From Vibrio agarivorans (lineage in GTDB: Bacteria; Pseudomonadota; Gammaproteobacteria; Enterobacterales; Vibrionaceae), in contig NZ_JAUFQF010000004.1 of NCBI RefSeq assembly GCF_030409635.1, forward strand, positions 2,824,241 through 2,888,240: a stretch of 64,000 bases of DNA, written 5' to 3'. Under the pieces are notes generated by a model. The model was given only the letters and a program-made list of their open reading frames with translations, searched no databases and was not told the origin of the DNA. Below are positions 27,067 through 37,001 of this stretch, one piece after another. The position numbers and the translations under genes were made by a program. The first letter of the stretch is position 1; each line of letters begins with the position of its first letter.

Positions 27067-28759
27067 TTACGCTGACTCTTTTTTGCTAACTCAGCATCAT
27101 TCTCTTCGCGAAGTACGCGACGAAGAATCTTACCGACGTTGGTCTTTGGTAGATCTTCTTTAAACTCTACCAGCTTCGGCACTTTATAGCCTGTTAGATG
27201 CTGGCGACAGTGAGCAATGATTTCATCTTTGGTTAAGCTAGGATCACGCTTAACCACATAAATTTTCACCAGTTCACCCGATACTTCATGTGGCTGACCG
27301 ATTGCTGCAACTTCCAACACCTTACCATGAAGTGCGACAACGTCTTCGATTTCGTTAGGATACACGTTGAAGCCCGATACTAAGATCATGTCTTTTTACG
27401 GTCAACAATATGCAAGAAGCCATCTTCATCAAACTTCACGATATCGCCAGTTGATAGCCAACCTTCGCTGTTAATCACCTCTTTGGTTGCTTCTGGACGC
27501 TGCCAGTAGCCTTGCATTACTTGAGGACCACGAACCTGAAGCTCACCCACCTCAGTATTAGCTAAAGGATTACCCTCTTCATCAACAATACGGACTTCTG
27601 TTGACGGTACAGGCAGGCCAATAGAGCCATTGTATTTCACGAGATCATGCGGGTAAGCTGCAACCAGTGGAGAACACTCAGTTAGGCCATAGCCTTCAAG
27701 AAGGTAACAACCCGTCGTACGCTGCCAGCTCTCTGCCACAGCGCGCTGAACCGCCATGCCACCACCTACAGCCAAACGCAGGTTGCTGAAATCGAGCTCA
27801 TGGAAGTCTTCATTGTTAACCAGCGCATTAAACAGTGTGTTTACACCGGTAATGGCAGTAAATGGGTGCTGTTTAAGCTCTTTAATAAAGCCTGGAATAT
27901 CACGTGGGTTCGTGATCAATAGGTTACGACCACCCATTTCAATGAACAGTAGGCAGTTTACTGTCAGCGCGAAGACGTGATAAAGCGGCAGTGCCGTTAC
28001 AACGAGTTCACGACCTTCAGACAGAACAGGCCCATATGCACCTTTTGCTTGCATCACGTTTGCAATCATATTGCGGTGAGTCAGAATCGCGCCTTTTGCG
28101 ACACCAGTAGTACCGCCCGTATATTGTAAAAACGCGATATCATCGCCAGACATAAACGGCTTAACATATTGCAGGCGACGACCTTTGTGTAACGCTTGGC
28201 GCATTGAGATAGCACCTGGCAGGTTGTACTTAGGCACCATGCCTTTTACGTACTTAACCACAAAGTCAACAATTGTGCCTTTCGCGCGTGGCAGCATTTG
28301 ACCAAGGCTTGTTAGCACAACGTGTTTAATTGGCGTGTTGTCTACGACTTGCTCAAGCGTGTTCGCAAAATTGGACACAATGACAATTGCTTTTGCATCA
28401 GCATCATTCAACTGATGTTCAAGCTCACGAGGCGTATAAAGTGGGTTCACATTGACAGCAATCATACCCGCACGCAGCACACCAAGCAGGGCGACTGGAT
28501 ATTGGAGTAAATTTGGCATCATCAGAGCAACGCGGTCGCCCTTTTTAAGCTTCAGTTCATTCTGTAAGTAGGCAGCAAAGGCACGGCTGCGCTCTTCTAA
28601 CTTACGGAACGTCATCACCGAGCCCATATTCATAAAGGCGGGTTGGTCAGCGTATTTCTGAACAGACTGCTCAAACATCTCAACCAATGATTCGTACTGG
28701 TCAGGGTTAATGCTCTCGGGTACATCGCTTGGGTAGCGAGAAAGCCAAGGTTTATCCAC
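27067..28759 (-). pseudogene. fadD: Long-chain acyl-CoA synthetase FadD, interrupted by two one-base frameshifts
   Basis: Activates imported fatty acids to acyl-CoA with ATP. The start is GTG at 28759 with GAGGAG upstream ([13 protein letters not shown]). AMP-binding motifs [24 protein letters not shown] and GWLSTGDIV are intact up to HIVDRKK, then the frame stops; it resumes as [19 protein letters not shown] in the next frame. The join is an A5 run (plus-strand T5 at 27393-27397). A second shift lies at an A6 run (27079-27084): with one more A the protein would end AELAKKESA and stop at 27067, giving 564 residues (E. coli 561). As written the gene is broken twice. A weak Fur-like stretch (28789-28799) lies upstream; no clear FadR site. 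Confidence 0.85.
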
Positions 28760-28852
28760 GTTAAAACTCCTCGTTATTAGTACAGCTGTTATCATTATCG
28801 TGCTATTACACCATAGCGTAGGATGGAGAGCACGAATCACTCAAACAACTGT

Positions 28853-29734
28853 TTAAATTTTGTTAACTAAGCCACTAATTATGGTTGCAACCTGTTGAGG
28901 TTGCTCTAAATGACAATGGTGCCCGCCATTGATTGTCACTACCTTGTCTGCATCAAGATAGCTCTTCCATTGAGATTTGAGTGTTGGATAACCCTGACTT
29001 CCTAAAATCAATATCCACGGACACTGAACTTGCTCTACGATTGCCTGTGCGTGCTCGGGCGACATGCGATAAATTGATTCCGCCAATAAGCGGCGATCAT
29101 GACGCCAAAACCAACGTCCTTCGTGCTCGACTGTCCCTCGCGCAACGATGGGCGTTATCTGCTCCGGTGTCAGTTGATTAGCGCGAGTGCGTTTAGCTAT
29201 CGCACTCGCAAAACTGTCCATGCTCTTTTGCGACTTCTGCCGAATCCGCTGTCGACTGATCACTGCTTGTCGAATGCGAGTAGCATGATTATCTGGATTT
29301 TCGGCTATCGGTAATAAGCCTTCAATTTGCACCAGACCCATCACATGCTCAGGAAAGGCGGAACTATAGCAACTTGCTAGCAAAGCACCAAGAGAATGCC
29401 CTACTATCAAACACCTATTTGCTGATAACTTAGACAATAGTTGCGAAAAGTCGTCTAAGTATTCATGAAATCCGTAGTATTGACCTAATGATTTATGGTC
29501 CGACCAGCCGTGACCGGCTAAATCAACCGCAATACACCGTATATTCGGTAGTAATTTAATCAGTTCGACAATTGTAGAATCAAAGCTGGCGGCATTATCT
29601 AGCCAGCCATGCAGAAACACCACTGTCGGCGTATTTAGATCAGCTTGAGCAGGTTGATAGTCTCGATAGGCAAGGCTGCCCCACTCCAACTGCACTTTTT
29701 TGTTGATGTGACACTCAGATAGACGAAACGACAC
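28853..29734 (-). CDS. Alpha/beta hydrolase
   Basis: 293 residues with the alpha/beta-hydrolase pattern: oxyanion HGWLDNAASF, nucleophile elbow GHSLG (in CLIVGHSLGALL), and the catalytic His in GGHHCHLEQP near the C-terminus. No signal peptide. Substrate unknown; esterase or lipase-like. In E. coli the slot between tsaB and fadD holds yeaY, so this gene is a different tenant of a conserved neighbourhood. Confidence 0.85.
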   Translation of the reverse strand: MSFRLSECHINKKVQLEWGSLAYRDYQPAQADLNTPTVVFLHGWLDNAASFDSTIVELIKLLPNIRCIAVDLAGHGWSDHKSLGQYYGFHEYLDDFSQLLSKLSANRCLIVGHSLGALLASCYSSAFPEHVMGLVQIEGLLPIAENPDNHATRIRQAVISRQRIRQKSQKSMDSFASAIAKRTRANQLTPEQITPIVARGTVEHEGRWFWRHDRRLLAESIYRMSPEHAQAIVEQVQCPWILILGSQGYPTLKSQWKSYLDADKVVTINGGHHCHLEQPQQVATIISGLVNKI

Positions 29735-29784
29735 AAAGCGTCCTTGATTTGAAATGAATAGAAAGTGAAAGGAATCGATGGGGA

Positions 29785-30090
29785 TCAGATGTACACGTCG
29801 ACACCCAACATTTGCGACAACTCTTCGCGACGAGCTTGGTTCATCACATCCATATACTCTTGCATTGCCTTTCGTCCACGTCCTTCCGGCAAGTCATATT
29901 GGATACGTGCACGGTGAAGATCAGATTCGTTGATGTCACGAATAGAATGAGAGACCGCATTGGCAACTTTACTTGGTTGACCAACCGCCGTCTTACCTTG
30001 AGACTTTTGAACTTGCTTGTTGTTCTTTGCCTTACCTACACGTCGATTATTGGGTATCGACGAAGGGGGTAATCCACCAATGGAAACCAT
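29785..30090 (-). CDS. Conserved hypothetical basic protein
   Basis: 101 residues I cannot assign. The N-terminal half is low-complexity and basic (RRVGKAKNNKQVQKSQGKT), the C-terminal half is ordered and helical (LHRARIQYDLPEGRGRKAMQEYMDVMNQARREELSQMLGVDVYI). No membrane segment. It sits between tsaB and the alpha/beta hydrolase on the same strand, with short gaps, so it may belong to the yoaA-tsaB transcript. The ATG has an AGAG-type ribosome site. Confidence 0.6.
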   Translation of the reverse strand: MVSIGGLPPSSIPNNRRVGKAKNNKQVQKSQGKTAVGQPSKVANAVSHSIRDINESDLHRARIQYDLPEGRGRKAMQEYMDVMNQARREELSQMLGVDVYI

Positions 30091-30167
30091 ATTTACCTCT
30101 ACGGACTCTCTCTAGCGAATCACTTCGCTACTAACGCGCTCAGGACAGTTACTGACGGTCAAGCCTG

Positions 30168-30869
30168 CTACTCACGACCTGGCAGTTTTTTCCAAGCCAC
30201 CTTATCACGCAGATAAACTGGGCTAGCACTTTCTGCTTCGACCGTATTACCCTGCTCAAGTTCAAATTTGGCCAAAACAACCATATCTTGCGCATCAGGA
30301 TACAAGACGTCGCCTTTTGATAAGCTCAAAGACAAATCACTCAAAGCCTCGCTGTAAGCATCCCAGCCCGTACCTGCGGTTTTCCACGTCAGTGGTGACG
30401 AATCGAGCAGCCCATTGACTTCTTGTGGTGGAATCACACACTCTGGTACAACCGCAATCCAATCACCGCTTTCTAGTCGTTGATATTGACCTAGGTAAAC
30501 TTCGCTCATTCGAGCATCAATCGCTGCGATGACTTGCTCTGTTCCGTGAACGCGGTAAGAAGCTTGCGCCATCGCTTTTAGGGTGGAGATACCGATCATC
30601 GGTAGCTCCGCACCAAAGCCTAACCCTTGGGCAATACCAATACCAATTCGCACACCGGTAAAGCTGCCAGGCCCTTGACCAAAGGCCAATGCATCAAGGT
30701 CCGTTAGAGCTAGATCAGCCTCTTTCAATACTTCATCGACCATAGGCAGAATTTTCTTGGTATGGTCTCTTGGCGCAACTTCGCTGCGACTGTAGACTTT
30801 ATCGCCCACAAGTAGGGCAACCGAACAGTTCTCAGTAGCTGTGTCGACAGCCAATATTTTAACGCTCAT
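30168..30869 (-). CDS. tsaB: tRNA threonylcarbamoyladenosine biosynthesis protein TsaB
   Basis: 233 residues, family length. Begins [16 protein letters not shown] and contains [20 protein letters not shown], typical of the inactive Kae1-like TsaB that bridges TsaD and TsaE in making t6A37 on ANN-decoding tRNAs. Essential and cytoplasmic. It starts eight bases after the yoaA stop, so they are one operon. Confidence 0.95.
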   Translation of the reverse strand: MSVKILAVDTATENCSVALLVGDKVYSRSEVAPRDHTKKILPMVDEVLKEADLALTDLDALAFGQGPGSFTGVRIGIGIAQGLGFGAELPMIGISTLKAMAQASYRVHGTEQVIAAIDARMSEVYLGQYQRLESGDWIAVVPECVIPPQEVNGLLDSSPLTWKTAGTGWDAYSEALSDLSLSLSKGDVLYPDAQDMVVLAKFELEQGNTVEAESASPVYLRDKVAWKKLPGRE

Positions 30870-30877
30870 GTAAATCT

Positions 30878-32800
30878 CTAATCTTGGTTTTGTTCAACGG
30901 TCAAAAAGTCCGTAATGACACGTAAATCTCGCGTTCTTGGAATAGGTGGTAAACTGGATAGAAACACACCACCATAATCACGCGTGACCATGCGATTATC
31001 ACACAAGATCAACGCACCACGATCTTTCTTATCTCGAATCAGACGCCCAACCCCCTGTTTCAGCGTAATGACCGCATCAGGAATTTGAACATCACTGAAA
31101 GGATCGCCGCCTTTCAAGCGACAATCTTCTATTCGTGCCTTAAGCAGCGGATCATCCGGTGCTGTAAAGGGTAATTTATCAATAATAACACAGCTAAGCG
31201 CGTCGCCCCTAACATCAATCCCCTCCCAGAATGCCCCTGTTGCGACCAATAGAGCATTGCCGAGCTCCATAAACTCTGCCAAGGTTTTTTGTTTCGTGGT
31301 TTCACCTTGCATCAACACAGGAATGGTCAATGTTTCACGAAAGCCTTCTGTCAGCTCTCTCATCATCGAATGGGATGTGCACAAAAAGAAGCAACGGCCT
31401 CGGTTATGCTCAATCACCGGGGCAAGCAAATCCACCAGCCTATTTGCAAGGCCGGGGCTGTTAGGTTCGGGTAGGTATTTGGGCACACAAAGACGCGCTT
31501 GGTTTTGATAATCAAATGGACTTGGCAAAGAGAACTGTTTAGTGGGTTTTAAGCCCAAGCGCGCAGAAAAGTGGTCAAAATTACCATTAACCGCAAGCGT
31601 AGCAGAGGTGAAAATCCAAGCGCCCTGCTTGAGCTCAATCTGCTCGTAAAACTTATCTGCCACCGAAAGTGGGGTAATGTGTAGGGCAAAATGACGATTA
31701 GTGGTTTCATACCAATAGCTATACCCCGTAATCGACACATCACACACCCGCTCTATTCGGTTGGCGATGGTTGTCGCTCGCTCAAAAGCAGAATCGAGAA
31801 TTTGGCTGCGCCCCAAGGCCAGTTTGAGTACCTCTAGCGCAAAATCGAGTGATTCCGTTAAGCGACCGATAGCCAGGCTTATCGCTGGTGAGTTCACCGC
31901 TTCACGCCAGTTGCCACGAAATCCAGCGTTGCCAAGGTTGATACGCAGATCCATCGCCGTTTGCACCAGTTGCTCAGACACTTTGCTTAACTGCTTCATG
32001 TCTTTGGCTTCAGTGCGATAGCCAATTTCGATATCTTTGGCGAGCTCGTGAATCATTCGACTCGAGATGGTTTGACCAAAATACTGGCTGGCGATATCAG
32101 GGATCTGATGGGCTTCATCAAAGATGAACACCTCCGCTTCTGGGATTAACTCACCAAACCCGGTCTCTTTGATGGCAAGATCAGCAAGAAACAGATGGTG
32201 ATTCACCACCACAATATCGGCATCCATGGCACGCTTGCGCGCCTTTAACACAAAGCAATCGGTATAACTTGGGCACTCTTTGCCTAAACAATTATCGTTG
32301 GTGGAGGTTATAGTCGGGATGATTGGGCTATCTTCGGCTATGTCTTCGCACTCACCCAAATCACCACTCTTGGTGGATGAAGACCATGCTCGCACCTTGA
32401 TAAGCTGACTCAGTGCGTCATTCTCCACTTGAATATTATGCACCTCGACCATTTGGCGGCTCAGTCTATCGAGGCACAAATAGTTGGCTCTCCCTTTTAA
32501 TAGGGCGACCGAGCCATAATATCCAAGCGCATCGACCATCAGCGGTAAGTCTCGGTGAAACAGCTGCTCTTGCAGGTTTTTCGAGCCCGTACTAATAATG
32601 ACCTTTTTCCCACTCATCAGCGCAGGCACTAAATAGGCAAACGTCTTTCCTGTTCCCGTTCCAGCCTCAACCACCAGTTGACTCTGGTTTTGAATCGCAT
32701 CGTGGGCGGCTTGCGCCATATCGAGCTGTGGTTGGCGAGGCTGAAAGCCTGGAATAGCTTTACCTAACGCGCCGTCTGCGGAAAAGGTCTTGTCGATCAT
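30878..32800 (-). CDS. yoaA: DinG-family ATP-dependent helicase YoaA
   Basis: 640 residues (E. coli YoaA 636). XPD/DinG-like SF2 helicase: Walker [24 protein letters not shown] box [12 protein letters not shown]-terminal motif [16 protein letters not shown]. Four Cys in the iron-sulfur domain position (YLC in [12 protein letters not shown], and C in [13 protein letters not shown]) fit a 4Fe-4S helicase. In E. coli YoaA works with the polymerase III chi subunit in repair. No LexA-type box is visible at its start. Confidence 0.93.
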   Translation of the reverse strand: MIDKTFSADGALGKAIPGFQPRQPQLDMAQAAHDAIQNQSQLVVEAGTGTGKTFAYLVPALMSGKKVIISTGSKNLQEQLFHRDLPLMVDALGYYGSVALLKGRANYLCLDRLSRQMVEVHNIQVENDALSQLIKVRAWSSSTKSGDLGECEDIAEDSPIIPTITSTNDNCLGKECPSYTDCFVLKARKRAMDADIVVVNHHLFLADLAIKETGFGELIPEAEVFIFDEAHQIPDIASQYFGQTISSRMIHELAKDIEIGYRTEAKDMKQLSKVSEQLVQTAMDLRINLGNAGFRGNWREAVNSPAISLAIGRLTESLDFALEVLKLALGRSQILDSAFERATTIANRIERVCDVSITGYSYWYETTNRHFALHITPLSVADKFYEQIELKQGAWIFTSATLAVNGNFDHFSARLGLKPTKQFSLPSPFDYQNQARLCVPKYLPEPNSPGLANRLVDLLAPVIEHNRGRCFFLCTSHSMMRELTEGFRETLTIPVLMQGETTKQKTLAEFMELGNALLVATGAFWEGIDVRGDALSCVIIDKLPFTAPDDPLLKARIEDCRLKGGDPFSDVQIPDAVITLKQGVGRLIRDKKDRGALILCDNRMVTRDYGGVFLSSLPPIPRTRDLRVITDFLTVEQNQD

Positions 32801-32997
32801 TGCTCTGGATGTTTGATGAAATGAGTAGCGATTATGGCAGCTTTAAGACGGCCGTGCGACATTCTTTGGTTGAAACAAAGTCGAGAATAGATTAATTATT
32901 AGAGTCAATTAGCCTCACTCCGACACTCGACTGAAAAAAATCACAATCGTTGGAGTGGCTGAACGGAATGTAAATTAATCATGGAAGTATTTCGTCA

Positions 32998-33831
32998 ATG
33001 GAAAAGAAAACACTATTAACCCATTGCAGTGACGCGCCGGGACTGATCTCAAAGATCACCAATATCTGTTATAAACATCAGCTAAACATCATTCACAACA
33101 ATGAGTTCGTGGATAATACCAGTGGCCATTTCTTTATGCGCACGGAGCTTGAAGGCTATTTTAACGATCAAACGTTTCTCGCCGATTTAGATCAAGCACT
33201 GCCCGATGGTGCTAACCGCAAGTTGGTTGATTCGTCACGTAAGAAAGTCGTTATCCTAGTGACCAAAGAAGCCCACTGCTTAGGTGATATTTTGATGAAA
33301 ACCTACGACGGTAGCTTAGATGTTGATATCGCTGCTGTGGTTGGTAACTACGACACACTGCAATCTCTGACTGAAAAGTTTGATATTCCCTACCACCATG
33401 TCTCTCACCAAGAACTTAATCGCGAAGAGCACGAGAAAAAGATGTTAGAGGTGGTAGAGCAATACCAACCAGATTACCTAGTACTTGCTAAATATATGCG
33501 CGTGTTAACACCGGGCTTTGTTGAAAAGTATCATCACAAAATCATCAACATCCACCACAGCTTCTTACCGGCCTTTATTGGCGCCAAGCCTTATCAACAA
33601 GCGTATGAGCGTGGTGTGAAGATCATCGGTGCGACTGCGCACTTTGTTACCAACGACCTCGATGAAGGCCCGATCATCAAACAAGATGTGATTCCCGTCG
33701 ATCATAACTTCAGTGCCAAAGACATGGCGCAGGCGGGTCGAGATGTTGAGAAGAATGTACTTAGTAAAGCACTGAATAAAGTGCTTAATGACCACGTTTT
33801 CGTCTACGGAAATAAGACTGTTATTCTTTAA
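32998..33831 (+). CDS. purU: Formyltetrahydrofolate deformylase
   Basis: 277 residues (E. coli 280). N-terminal ACT domain (LTHCSDAPGLISKITNICYKH, about 5-80) and a formyltransferase-like catalytic domain with LAKYMRVLTP, NIHHSFLPAFIGAKPY and the catalytic Asp region NDLDEGPII. It releases formate from 10-formyl-THF to balance one-carbon and purine supply. Divergent from yoaA. The ATG follows GGAAG. Confidence 0.95.
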   Translation: MEKKTLLTHCSDAPGLISKITNICYKHQLNIIHNNEFVDNTSGHFFMRTELEGYFNDQTFLADLDQALPDGANRKLVDSSRKKVVILVTKEAHCLGDILMKTYDGSLDVDIAAVVGNYDTLQSLTEKFDIPYHHVSHQELNREEHEKKMLEVVEQYQPDYLVLAKYMRVLTPGFVEKYHHKIINIHHSFLPAFIGAKPYQQAYERGVKIIGATAHFVTNDLDEGPIIKQDVIPVDHNFSAKDMAQAGRDVEKNVLSKALNKVLNDHVFVYGNKTVIL

Positions 33832-33971
33832 CATCATTTGTCGTGCCGTGTTTCTCTACACGGCACTTTCTCACCGTAATGCCTCGTCAAATCACACTCT
33901 TTACTCTTTCTCTACCCACTCATAGTAATTTTGGTTATTATCGTTGGATACAAACCAAAAGGTAATACAAT

Positions 33972-34736
33972 ATGACTAACGAATTTAAACTTGCTGCTTC
34001 AGAGCTGCTAAGCCGCCGCGTGCCAGGTACCAAAGCGCCACGTCTTGAAGAAACACAGCGCCCAAGCAACGTTGAAGATGCATTGGCTATCCAGTCATCA
34101 ATGATTGACCTACATAGTGACAAAGTGGGCGGTTGGAAGTGTCTTCTGCCACTGGCTGACGACAGGTTTGTTGTTGCACCTATCTTTGCTGACAGCATCC
34201 AACAAGGTGAGAAGTGTGAGCTTTTTGCTGACAACAACGCTGCTCGCGTCGAACCTGAGATCGCATTTGTACTAAACAAAGCGCTACCTGCTAACCCAAA
34301 TGGTTACAGCGAAGCAGAGATCAACGACGCAATCGGTTCATGCCACATGGCACTTGAACTAATGCAAGCTCGTTTTGCAGATGACAGCGGCGCAGAGTTC
34401 TTCGAGAAGCTGGCTGACTGCCTAGTGAACCAAGGCATGTTCATCGGTCCAGAAATCGAGCGTGAGAAAGCATTCGCAGCAGCAAATATTGATATCACAG
34501 TAACGCAAGAAGGCAATGTACAAACCTTCGCTGGCACACACCCTAACTCACTAGCGCAAACGCCAATCTACTGGTTAATCAACTACATGACGCGTCGCGG
34601 CACAGATTTCGCTGCCGGTGAAGCCATCATCACAGGCTCTTACTGTGGCATCGTAGAAGTTGAGTTCAACAAGCCAACAACGATTGAATACGCGGGTATT
34701 GGTTCTTACCAAGTGACGTTTGCTGAAAAGCAGTAA
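33972..34736 (+). CDS. 2-keto-4-pentenoate hydratase/fumarylacetoacetase-family protein
   Basis: 254 residues with the FAH/MhpD fold features: VEPEIAFVLN (metal-binding Glu pair), CHMALELMQARF, and GSYCGIVEVEF near the end. The family includes hydratases and decarboxylases of aromatic meta-cleavage pathways, but no other pathway genes are here, so the physiological substrate is open. Codon use looks high-expression. Ends before a convergent terminator. Confidence 0.82.
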   Translation: MTNEFKLAASELLSRRVPGTKAPRLEETQRPSNVEDALAIQSSMIDLHSDKVGGWKCLLPLADDRFVVAPIFADSIQQGEKCELFADNNAARVEPEIAFVLNKALPANPNGYSEAEINDAIGSCHMALELMQARFADDSGAEFFEKLADCLVNQGMFIGPEIEREKAFAAANIDITVTQEGNVQTFAGTHPNSLAQTPIYWLINYMTRRGTDFAAGEAIITGSYCGIVEVEFNKPTTIEYAGIGSYQVTFAEKQ

Positions 34737-34743
34737 GGTTAAT

Positions 34744-34780
34744 AAACCCGCGCCCTCGATATGAAGTGCGCGGTTTTGTT
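34744..34780 (+). terminator. Terminator after the hydratase gene
   Basis: AAACCCGCGC pairs with GCGCGGTTTT with one mismatch, then TTGTT. It stands between the plus-strand hydratase and the convergent wzc gene. Confidence 0.65.
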
Positions 34781-34829
34781 CTCATCAGCAGATATCAAAC
34801 GAAGAATGAATTACTAATACACATAATTG

Positions 34830-36974
34830 TTAATTTCTATCAGTATAAGCGTAGCCATAGCTGTAATAACCATAACCATTTGAACGCTTGTCCTCGACAG
34901 CATTAAAAATCACACCTTTTACATCAACACCAGCTTGTTCAAATCGAGCTTTTGATACTTCTAACTCTTTCGCTGTATTTACACCATAGCGAGCAACTAA
35001 CATAGTTGTGCCTGCCATCGCACCTACCACACTGGGATCTGTTACTGCAAGTATTGGCGGCGTATCGACAATAACAAGATCATACCTTTGGTTTGCCCAC
35101 TCTAGTAACTCACTAAATCGAGCACTCATTAACAACTCAGATGGATTCGGTGGCGTCGTACCCCTTGTAATAACGTCTCCATTAAATGACTGAGTGCTCT
35201 CAATAATTTGTTCGGCTGAGGCCGACCCGATTAAGTAGTCCGACAACCCATTTTCTTGTTCTAGCCCCATGGGTTTGTGTATTTGGCCTTTACGCATATC
35301 ACCATCAATCAGCAATACGCGTTGACCAGACTGTGCAGCGACACTCGCAAAGTTCGTGGCAACAAAAGACTTACCAATATTTGGACAAGGCCCAGATATA
35401 ACAACAATATTATTTTTTGCTTCAAGCATCGCGAAGTGTAAACTTGTTCTTAATGACCGCAAAGCTTCCACAGATATATCAGCTGGATTTACGTGTGCTA
35501 AAACAGCTTTGACATATTTGTTTTTTCCTTTCAGGGTCAACTCCTGTTGCTGCTTTGACTTCGGCACGCATGCATAAACGGCGATACCGAGCTCCTCTAT
35601 TTCATCCGGGGATACAATTCCTCTGTAAAACGCTAACTTAACAAGCACAGCCGCAACACTCAACATACTACCAAGCAAGGTCGCCAATACTACAATGAGT
35701 GCTTTTTTAGGTTTGACTGGATGAAGAGATGACTGAGCATCGTCAATAATACGTACATTACCTACCGTACCTGCCTTTAGAATATTCAGTTCTTGAACTT
35801 TATTGAGTAGCTGAACATAAATTTGCTGATTTACTTCAACATCGCGCGTTAGTCGAAGTACTTCGCGTTGTGTCCTAGGTAGCCGTTGTATCTGCTTATT
35901 CAGACGTTCCTTCTCTGCCAACAACGTTTGTCTTTGTTGCAATAAAGAGACGTATGCGGGATGGTCAGGAGTGTAGCGCTGTGAGACCTCAATTTCCTTG
36001 AAAGACAGCTCGTTTAATTGGGCTTCCAACTGCACCATCACTTGAAGTGTCGAACGCGCCTCTAAACTCAAATCAACCGACTCTTGATCTTGACGATATT
36101 CATTCAATAGATCTTCAGCTTGGTTCAATGCACTCTGTACCTCAGGGAGGTGTTGATGCAAAAAGAGCAAACTCTTTTCCGCTTCAGCCTGTTGCCGGGA
36201 CACATTCTGGCTCAAGTAGTTAACGCTAATATCGTCTAGAATTCGTTCAATTTGCGCTTGGTTCGTCCCCTCTAGAGAAAGCTGTAAAATTCCACTTTGA
36301 TTCCCACGCTCGCTAACAGAAAGACTATTTTGCAAGCGACTTACCGCATCGACTCTAGAGCCCCTCGACACTATAAACTCTTGCCCGTTCTCAGCGACTA
36401 AATCTACCACAAAGATCGCTACCTCATCATTTGCCGTAGACATTTCTCCAACTCGGCCATTTAGTAGATGCTTACCTTGTAAGTCATAAAGAGCGTAATC
36501 AAACTTAACATTATCAATTTTAACCAATAGAAAATCTTCTGACCTATGTGACAAATGCTCTATGTAGCCGACATCCGCAAACGCATTAAGACCAAGTGCT
36601 CTCGCTGTCGCTTGACCTCCTAAAAATGAGTATTGGGGCTCTACAGAGATATCTAAGCCCAGTTTATCCACCGTATTACCTAATACCATCCTAGACTTTA
36701 GAATTTCTACCTCAGTTGTTGCTGACGAGTCAAAGTGAAACATATCACCGAACCCATCACTTACTAACGAGCTAACCCCTGAAGACTTCTGCTCAACGTG
36801 AATCAGCGCATCAGCCTTATAGATAGGTGTTAAAACCCACGCATAAATACCTCCAATAGCAGTGAAACTCACTGTCAAAATTATAATAAACCACCAATGC
36901 TCCATTAGATGAGAAAACAGACGACCTAAATCTATTTCATCTTCAGTTTGGGTACGGTTAATACTCTCTGCCAT
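34830..36974 (-). CDS. wzc: Polysaccharide copolymerase/tyrosine autokinase (Wzc type)
   Basis: 714 residues. N-terminal Wzz domain with first membrane helix (about 30-52), a long periplasmic coiled-coil part with LPEVQSALNQAEDLLNEYRQD, second membrane helix (about 430-450), then a cytosolic BY-kinase: Walker A SGPCPNIGKSF, Walker A' VLLIDGDMRKG, Walker B YDLVIVDTPP. The C-terminus GYGYYSYGYAY is a six-Tyr cluster for autophosphorylation. It controls chain length and export of surface polysaccharide together with Wza and the phosphatase Wzb, encoded just upstream. Confidence 0.93.
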   Translation of the reverse strand: MAESINRTQTEDEIDLGRLFSHLMEHWWFIIILTVSFTAIGGIYAWVLTPIYKADALIHVEQKSSGVSSLVSDGFGDMFHFDSSATTEVEILKSRMVLGNTVDKLGLDISVEPQYSFLGGQATARALGLNAFADVGYIEHLSHRSEDFLLVKIDNVKFDYALYDLQGKHLLNGRVGEMSTANDEVAIFVVDLVAENGQEFIVSRGSRVDAVSRLQNSLSVSERGNQSGILQLSLEGTNQAQIERILDDISVNYLSQNVSRQQAEAEKSLLFLHQHLPEVQSALNQAEDLLNEYRQDQESVDLSLEARSTLQVMVQLEAQLNELSFKEIEVSQRYTPDHPAYVSLLQQRQTLLAEKERLNKQIQRLPRTQREVLRLTRDVEVNQQIYVQLLNKVQELNILKAGTVGNVRIIDDAQSSLHPVKPKKALIVVLATLLGSMLSVAAVLVKLAFYRGIVSPDEIEELGIAVYACVPKSKQQQELTLKGKNKYVKAVLAHVNPADISVEALRSLRTSLHFAMLEAKNNIVVISGPCPNIGKSFVATNFASVAAQSGQRVLLIDGDMRKGQIHKPMGLEQENGLSDYLIGSASAEQIIESTQSFNGDVITRGTTPPNPSELLMSARFSELLEWANQRYDLVIVDTPPILAVTDPSVVGAMAGTTMLVARYGVNTAKELEVSKARFEQAGVDVKGVIFNAVEDKRSNGYGYYSYGYAYTDRN

Positions 36975-37001
36975 GCCAGTTCTCTTGATTATTTATAAAA
37001 C

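Noticed and set aside
26985..27389. C-terminal FadD fragment as a separate acyl-CoA synthetase-like gene
   Set aside because: It aligns directly to the end of FadD, has no ribosome site, and continues the previous frame if one base is added.
28789..28799. Fur-like half (GATAATGATAA) upstream of fadD
   Set aside because: Eleven bases match but the other half of the 19-mer does not. AT-rich chance match likely.
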